A DNA stretch of 64,000 nt from Molanna angustata (taxonomy: Eukaryota > Arthropoda > Insecta > Trichoptera > Molannidae), in assembly GCA_963576475.1 (NCBI GenBank), contig OY754971.1:1702877-1766876 (forward strand), given 5' to 3'. The position numbers were made by a program, and so were the translations under genes. Every line of letters starts with the position of its first letter. Position 1 is the stretch's first letter. The notes beneath the pieces were generated by a model that was given only the letters and a program-made list of their open reading frames with translations, ran no database searches and was not told the origin of the DNA. Below are positions 10,854 through 64,000 of the stretch, piece after piece.

Positions 10854-11466
10854 GGGATTACAAAATTTGAATAATAAGCGGACTTACATTAAAATTTAAG
10901 TAAAGTGATATAAAATAAGGCAAATTCATTCATAGTCAATAAGTTTATTTTGAATATAATACATTCATGATAACTATCTACATTTGAAAAAAAAATATTC
11001 TATAAAAAATATAATTGTAAAAGAGAAAAAAAAAAGCAAATTCGATAAGTATACCATCATTTCATAAGTCATTTAAAAGAAAAAGTAAAAGCAAAAATCT
11101 TATTGAAAACAGTGATTCAAGACATCATTTGTATAAATAATTTCATTCCATTGTTTTAAATTCTTTCATAGATAGATTGAGTAAATTTATTTACAACATG
11201 ATAATTTTATTTATGAAAAATAACATTAATAAAGTAATTATTGAGTTTATTATGCATAATCCTGAAATTATTTGGTTAAGTATTAATAAAATAATGAGAA
11301 CAACTTTTTGGACCATCCGATACAGAGAATAAATAACAATTGTTAATGTAGGTACAAAGAAAAGATTATTTTTGTATTATGAATGAATACTAAGAATTGA
11401 GGAAGCCAATATAGAAATAAGTAATAATTTCAAAGTTTTTTCGTTAACACAGTGGAAGTTCATAGT
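10854..11466. other. unassigned AT-rich sequence
   Basis: No reading frame or named repeat seen. Very AT-rich, with long A and T runs. Confidence 0.5.
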
Positions 11467-11708
11467 TATAAATAAAATATTTATAAAACTAAATAAAAAC
11501 ACACAGTTTTAATCCACAAAAGAGTATGACTTTAATGAGCCTGAGCGCTTTCGCCGAACACAGCCGGCATCCTCAGAGGCAGAGTTTGATTTCTGCCTCT
11601 GAGGATGCCGGCTGCGTTCGGCGAAAGCTCTCAGGCTCATTAAAGTCATACTCTTTTGTGGATTAAAACTGTGTGTTTTTATTTATTTTTATAAATATTT
11701 TATTTATA
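11467..11708. repeat. near-perfect 242-bp hairpin (foldback MITE or hpRNA candidate)
   Basis: Two arms of about 117 bp with an 8-nt loop centred at 11587. The inner stem is CAGAGGCAGA/TCTGCCTCTG. I count only a handful of mismatches between arms, for example GAGCGC against GAGAGC and AACACAG against AACGCAG. Both ends are AT-rich (TATAAATAAAATATTTATAA). No coding. It could be a foldback transposon or an inverted duplication. It sits about 370 bp past the Ago2 stop codon. Confidence 0.9.
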
Positions 11709-11724
11709 GAAATAAGTGATCAAT

Positions 11725-11730
11725 TTTATT
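11725..11730 (-). terminator. AGO2: candidate Ago2 polyadenylation signal AATAAA
   Basis: AATAAA on the minus strand about 350 nt past the stop, just before the hairpin. A weaker ATTAAA lies at about 11832-11837. Neither is proven; the true 3' end needs transcript data. Confidence 0.35.
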
Positions 11731-12078
11731 GAAATTTATAATGTTTTAACTAAAAGGAAAGGAACATTATTTTTAAATATAATAGAGATCATAAAATATT
11801 GTATACATGCTTATATTCAGGAATATTGTTATATTTAATAAGACATAAAAGTAACATTGACTTTGAAACATTTCGAAATTTGTGGACTCAAATACTTACA
11901 ACACTTAGAATATTTTACAATACAATGGAAGATTTAGTCTGTCATCGGTCTATTCTTGTTGAATATCCCCTCCCTCCTCTCTCTGTATATTGAATCTCAC
12001 ACTCGCTAATTTTAAATAAGATTGTAGAAAAAAAATATAACTTATGATTATAAAACATAATTGGATAGTAAAATAAAA

Positions 12079-58974
<46,896 letters not shown>

Positions 58975-59650
58975 GGTAGTTTAAAAGTTTACTCTTCAAT
59001 AGTGAGGAATATTTTCAAATTGTTAATTCGCGAAAGCGTCTTTACCGTCAATTAATCGTATAAATCAAGACAATATTGATCAAAACAATGCAAAAATCCA
59101 CAAAATGTAAAGTGAATAAGCGAACATCATAATGAAAAATGTCAACATAAATACAAAATACAAATACAAAATGAATTTTCAGTGTTGTCTTATAAAAAAA
59201 TAAAAACCGTACAAAAGTCTTAAATCCCATGTCTGGTGCAAATTATTGTTTTTTTTATGAAAAAAATACATCAAATACATACCTTCATGCAGGCAGGCAG
59301 AAAAATAGAAACACTATATTTTTCACTTCGCATCGCTTCGTTTACATTAATGCATAATCTCCTGTTCTCTTGTTATTCAGGTTTTTTTGCGTAATCATTT
59401 TATTACATTACTCTTCATCCAATATGTAATTCGCATGGTTTAGCACGCTATCCGGTTTGAGATATTTGATGACTCGCTCGAGCATTTCGTTTTCTAATTA
59501 ATAGAGAATCAAAATCAGGATTTTAAAATAATTGAATTTTTATTTTTCCTCAAAATCGCCATATTTCATTATATCTTGTAACACTGATTTCACATTTGAT
59601 GTTTCTAGAGGAATCTAGAACATGAGGATCGGGTAACCAAAAATTACTTA
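58975..59650 (-). other. AGO2: likely Ago2 5' UTR and promoter region
   Basis: Upstream of the start codon on the minus strand. No clear TATA box or initiator can be assigned. A non-coding 5' exon cannot be excluded. Confidence 0.35.
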
Positions 59651-59659
59651 CTTATTGAA

Positions 59660-60060
59660 AATTTTATTTATTTATTTAATCATTTACGGTATATTATAAA
59701 TTAAATTGCCATTTACAAACACACATTTAAAACGCATTGAAAACAAAATCACAGAAAAGAAAACAACAATAAATCAGTAAATAAAGAGAAACATATCTAG
59801 GCACGTAATAAGTCAATGAAAATAAAAAAATATATTAGGTATGTGAAACAAGCAAACACTAAAAAGACCACAAATGCAAAAAAAAATATCAATCGAAATA
59901 GTGAAATGTCATAAAAAAAATACATAAATTAGCGATGAAAATATCACAAATCATTTCTTTTGTGAAATAAGTATATCGTACGTTTGAATTTATGTTTAGA
60001 TGTTATGGGACGGCTGACTAGCGAGTGATATTCTGTGATAAAAATGTGCTGTTTCTCTAT
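59660..60060 (-). pseudogene. LINE 3' end
   Basis: On the minus strand, SRPITSKHKFKRTIY-like sequence resembles a LINE C-terminus and is followed by an A-rich 3' UTR ending in AAATAAATAAAATTTT. Weakly supported. Confidence 0.4.
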
Positions 60061-60234
60061 TGGTTCGTCGTGGTGTAAATGCAGGGCTATCTAAACTTGA
60101 AATAAAAATAAAAAAATGTTCATATGCTAGGAAAAAAGGCGCGGTCGGTGTGGACGTGCCGCGCGCGATCCATTACACGTGCACACGTTGACGTTGTTAT
60201 CCGTCTGTTAGGAAGAAGTAGTCGCTTTGGAGCT

Positions 60235-61075
60235 GGGCTAAATCTTAGGCTTCAGGTATACATTAGCACAAAATGTATGGGCTCTGACAACTTGGGCATT
60301 AACGTGATTAAGCGTATTCTAGGTGGCATTCTCCCTACTATCACTCATTTGATTAACTTTACTTTGTCTACCAGCACATTTCCCTCTGTATGGAAAATGG
60401 CCACAATAATACCTCTTCCTAAAGTAACCACTCCTTCTTCACTCAAGGACTATCGCCCGATTTCTATTCTATCAGTCCTCTCCAAAGTCACTGAGCGCGT
60501 TGTCTACAACCAACTTAACCGTTTTCTAGTAACCGTAACCGTATCTTCACATCGTCTTAACTTACGGTCCCAGCACAATAGCACACTTAACAATACTAAT
60601 TTATCACACATCTACTTATACTTACTCGTTCACAGTACATGCAGCTCGGATGTGGAATCTATTGCCGGAGAGTGTCAGAGATACCCCTTATAGCTCGATA
60701 GCATTCAAAAAGCGTCTGAAGTCATTCTTTTTATCCGCAGAACCCTTTTTAATAACTTGTAACTTTTTAATTATTGTCTTCTTCTTTGCTTCCATTATAT
60801 TATTTTATTATTTTTTTATGTAAATTTTTTCTATTTTTTCCAATGTAAGTATTTTCATTTGTGTATTTATTTAACTACTTTATTTTTAACTTGTTATGTT
60901 TTGTTGTTTTGTCTGAAATTTTTTTTTAATTTATTGTGTTTTTAAATTTTGTTTTTTGAGTATTTTTTTTTCTTTATCATTAATTTTAACTTGCCTGTTT
61001 TTATTTTGTTGTTTTCATTTATTATTATGGCAATGCACATGTTTATATAACTTAATAAATAAATAAATAACCACA
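60235..61075 (+). pseudogene. LINE RT fragment with internal deletion
   Basis: The plus-strand frame has RT blocks LINFTLSTSTFPSVWKMATI and KDYRPISILSVLSKVTERVV. It then jumps to a C-terminal block (ARMWNLLPESVRDTPYSSIA, FKKRLKSFFL), skipping the catalytic core. It ends in AATAAATAAATAA near 61075. Confidence 0.7.
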
Positions 61076-61584
61076 AATTCACGTCTTTTTCCATTTATTC
61101 ATCTGTCCTTTCTCATCTCCTATTCCCCATCCAATAAACATAGTGTCTCTGTCAGGTGTATTTTTTATTTTGTTTTATTTTTATTATTGTTTTTATATTT
61201 TTGTATTTTAAATTCCTATCATTTTTTTTATTCTCTTGTTAATTATTCCTGTACTACGGTGGTTGTCTGGTAGAAATTGGCTGCGGAAAATAAGTCCCCC
61301 ACGTTATATATCACAATAAAAGTTTTTAATTAATTCATTAATTATACACAATGACCGTTAAAAATTAATATAAAATAATCTCAATTTAAATTTGAAAAAC
61401 ATGTGCATACTAAAAATTCTTAAGTTTCATCTTTTTGTGGAAGGGGATAGTGTAGATCCCCTTTCTTTTGGAATCATTATAAATTCATAGATAAAAATTC
61501 AATCGTGTCTTGTATTTGACGGAAATATACCCTAGATAAAATAATATTTTAACTATTAAATAAATAACCACAAAATCACTGAAG
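61076..61584. other. unassigned spacer
   Basis: AT-rich, T-rich runs; nothing named. Confidence 0.45.
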
Positions 61585-62470
61585 ATGCTAGGGTTCATAA
61601 CTCGACTCACTATAAACTTCACAAATACTCAAAGCTTAAAATATCTTTATCAATCATTAGTAAGAAGTGTTCTGGAATACGGGTCACCTGTATGGTGTCC
61701 ACATTATAATGTATACACTGAAATGTTAGAATCTGTGCAAAGGAAGTTTGTAAAAATTCTGTCTTATAGAGCCGGTATAGGTCGTTACATGTTAGCTTAT
61801 AATCAGAGATTGATTTTTTTTAATATTTCTAAGCTGAGTACTCGACGAAAAGTGGCGGACGTGGCATGTTTATTTAATATAATAAATAATGTGATGGACA
61901 CACAGCTGGTCAATGACTTAAAATATAACGTCAATATTAAATCACTAAGAAACCCAAATATTTTTCACATAGGGTTCTGTATATCTAACATATCATTTTA
62001 TAATCCATTGTATCGCATGTGCCGTATTTACAATAGTCATAGCAACTCTAACATAGTTGATATCTTCTGCAACACAAGAGAGGTATTTAAAAAAAGAATG
62101 CTATTGATTCTGAGTAGAGAGGAGAATTTCTGTTGATGTTTTCATCCCTTTTTTTTTGTTATATGCACAATTTACATTACATTTCATTGTTTTATATATG
62201 CTTCTCTATATTTACTTTGTACTTTTTATTGTTGCTTCTTTATGCTTTTATAGGTTTTGTATAATTATGTCTTATTTGTAAAGTTTCTTTATTACTGCTT
62301 TTATCTTAAATATTTTAATATGTTTGTGTAAATAATTTATGAACTTCGCATGTTGTGTTCACTTCCAATTGGATATTGACATTATGTAAAATTATTATGA
62401 TATACTTTCTTGTATGCGATTGTCAATGTCTGTAAGTGTCCCAAATAAAATAAAATAAAAAATAAATAAA
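61585..62470 (+). pseudogene. LINE RT C-terminal region, 5'-truncated
   Basis: An open 183-residue plus-strand frame with LYQSLVRSVLEYGSPVWCPH (a classic post-RT LINE block), LESVQRKFVKIL, RRKVADVACLFNIIN and a stop, then a 3' UTR ending in AAATAAAATAAAATAAAA. Although open, it lacks the polymerase. Confidence 0.75.
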
Positions 62471-62564
62471 ATTACTTTTATGGCTCGACTGCTTGAATAA
62501 GAATCTTGATCAAAGTCAAGTTTGGATAGTGTGTAATCGGTTTGTGCATACATACATACATACT

Positions 62565-63390
62565 GTTATAGCCGAAAAACAGTGTTGTCGAAAAACAATA
62601 ATTTTTAATTTTTTCCGCGGCAACATTTTGACGGAAGACTACTAGCGCCCCTGATGGCGTGAGAGAACGACAAGGAAGCTTATAGCACGCGCTATGGCAC
62701 GCGCTCTCTTGGCGTTCAACTCTGGTGGAAGACGGACGGTTTGGTACGACGCCGTGATCGGTCGACACGCGCGTCCCGATGGCGGCCATATTTTCGACGG
62801 CGCAGGAGGTCTGCTTGACAGGACACGTCACGCGCATGGACGCTGCCGGTGCTACGGAGCCAAGATGAGGGCATCAACAGGGCAGAGGCGTGGATGCAGG
62901 GCGCAGTGTTGGGCCACCGCAGCAGGGAACGCGGCGGCTCGCAGATTGGACCACGAGGGGCTTTCCGTGTCGTCTGGAGCGTCGGTTCGCCTCCGGTGAG
63001 GCTCCCAGCTGGCCTGCCACCTCTGTCGAGATGCGCCTTCATAGCGTTGCCGTGTGGCATGGAGCCAGCCATGGGTGACTGCCTTGCAGAGAAGAGGAAA
63101 CTATGCCGAGTACGAGAAGGACCTGCCAGCCTGACGCAAAGGCTGGGCCCCGCCGGACTTTCAGCCACCACGTGGAAGACAGTGACATGCCTGGAGAAAG
63201 GATGTCGCTGTACCCTGGGGCTGGACCTTCTGGTCGGCGTCTCTTCGTGCTCGGTTGGGTTTAAGAGTTGGATCGTTATCGTTTTGTTTTGTTATTTGTA
63301 CTCTGATGTTGTTGTGTTTGTTTCGTTTTTATTATTTAATTGCCATGGACGAACAATGCTGATATATTGAATAAATGCGCCGTACTACTA
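62565..63390 (+). repeat. GC-rich LTR-like block
   Basis: Much more GC-rich than its surroundings. It starts TGTTATAGCCG after a (TACA)n run and ends near TACTACA, consistent with an LTR (TG...CA) of about 826 bp. A polyadenylation-like AATAAA is near the end. Several overlapping open frames give proteins without recognisable domains, typical of a GC-rich repeat. No target duplication found. Confidence 0.35.
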
Positions 63391-63399
63391 CAATTTCAT

Positions 63400-63720
63400 A
63401 GTGTCACCATCATTTGTCTCCTTTTCTTCCCCACACCATGGCTTGATGTTTCCTCGTGGTAGACGAGAGGTCTCATCAATACCATCACGCAATGTCCCTG
63501 CGGGGTAGGCAGAAAGAACCGAACGCCACATATTTCTAGCCTGGCACGCATCCCTCGCCTCATCCACATTTATGCATCGTCTCATACATGTTCGTCTATT
63601 GCTCACACTTCTAACATTTCCGTCTTTCAACATTTCGTTCACATGGTCGTGTCATCCCTTTCTTGGGCGTCCCCGACCTCTCATTCCATTCCTTTCCGCT
63701 CTGTATATTTTCTTCGTCAG
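63400..63720 (-). pseudogene. RTE-type LINE 3' fragment
   Basis: The minus strand reads GRGRPRKG, then LKDGNVRSVSNRRTCMRRCI and DACQARNMWRSVLSAYPAGT, matching the copy at 33886-34455. Confidence 0.7.
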
Positions 63721-64000
63721 GCGCTCCTCATTCGGATTATGCATTATGCGTATTATATTATAAAACACAGCCGTAATATAAATTTTAAATTATTACAAAT
63801 CAATAATATATTTTCTTTTTATTTCGCTCTTTCACGGCATGATGTACTTTCAATGCTGCGCTAAGCGGGCCCGACTGACGTCTTCTGACATGGTTCGGAG
63901 CTGTTTTTGGACACGAGGAACGCGGATATGCATCTCTCGTCTGTTCGGCGAATATTATCTTTACTGACATGACTCGTGTCTATATTGTACGGTGTCAAAA
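63721..64000. other. unassigned window end
   Basis: No gene or repeat recognised. Confidence 0.45.

Noticed and set aside
62694..63370. Overlapping Arg/Ala-rich frames in the GC-rich block
   Set aside because: Open because of GC content; no domain, no splice or start context, and a repeat is the better explanation.

Overview
This looks like insect nuclear DNA: AT-rich, intron-rich and crowded with eukaryotic transposable elements. Lepidoptera is a guess I would hold loosely. The backbone of the window is one host gene on the minus strand, a complete siRNA-class Argonaute (Ago2). I can assemble it by hand from 20 coding exons running from the ATG at 58974 down to the TAA at 12079. Every junction has GT/AG splice sites and the reading frame is kept throughout: 3633 nt, 1210 residues. 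The order is an 11-residue start spanning exons 1 and 2 (MGRKGKKGHGD), a long Gln-rich N-terminal region, N, L1, PAZ, L2, MID and PIWI, with an intact D-E-D-H slicer tetrad and a C-terminus ending MFFV.

The gene occupies about 47 kb because its introns are full of mobile DNA. Intron 1 (39477-58961, 19.5 kb) holds LINE remnants, SINEs, a young Copia element with near-identical LTRs inside a Helitron-like repeat, a perfect 1.73-kb (AC)n tract, and a second, broken Copia carrying a foldback DNA element. Intron 19 (12173-18223) holds an almost full-length Jockey/CR1-type LINE that ends about 45 bp before the last exon. Other introns carry RTE-type LINE fragments, two tRNA-derived SINE families, a TIR DNA transposon, an LTR-element 3' end and several tandem repeats. 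Part of exon 11 has been tandemly duplicated with its splice donor.

Downstream of the gene (1-12 kb) lie a Ty3/Gypsy element interrupted by a 937-bp TIR insertion, a Helitron-like repeat, a Harbinger transposase fragment, a Penelope-like element (RT plus GIY-YIG) with inverted arms and a 19-bp target duplication inside an L2/CR1-like LINE, and a 242-bp near-perfect hairpin a few hundred bases past the Ago2 stop. Upstream (59-64 kb) are LINE remnants, a GC-rich LTR-like block and an RTE tail.

I see no operon, CRISPR array or clearly new gene system. The notable biology is the architecture: the effector of the small-RNA pathway that silences transposons has introns built from transposons, inverted repeats and hairpins, some of which could plausibly affect its own splicing or be targets of its pathway. 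That link is inference.
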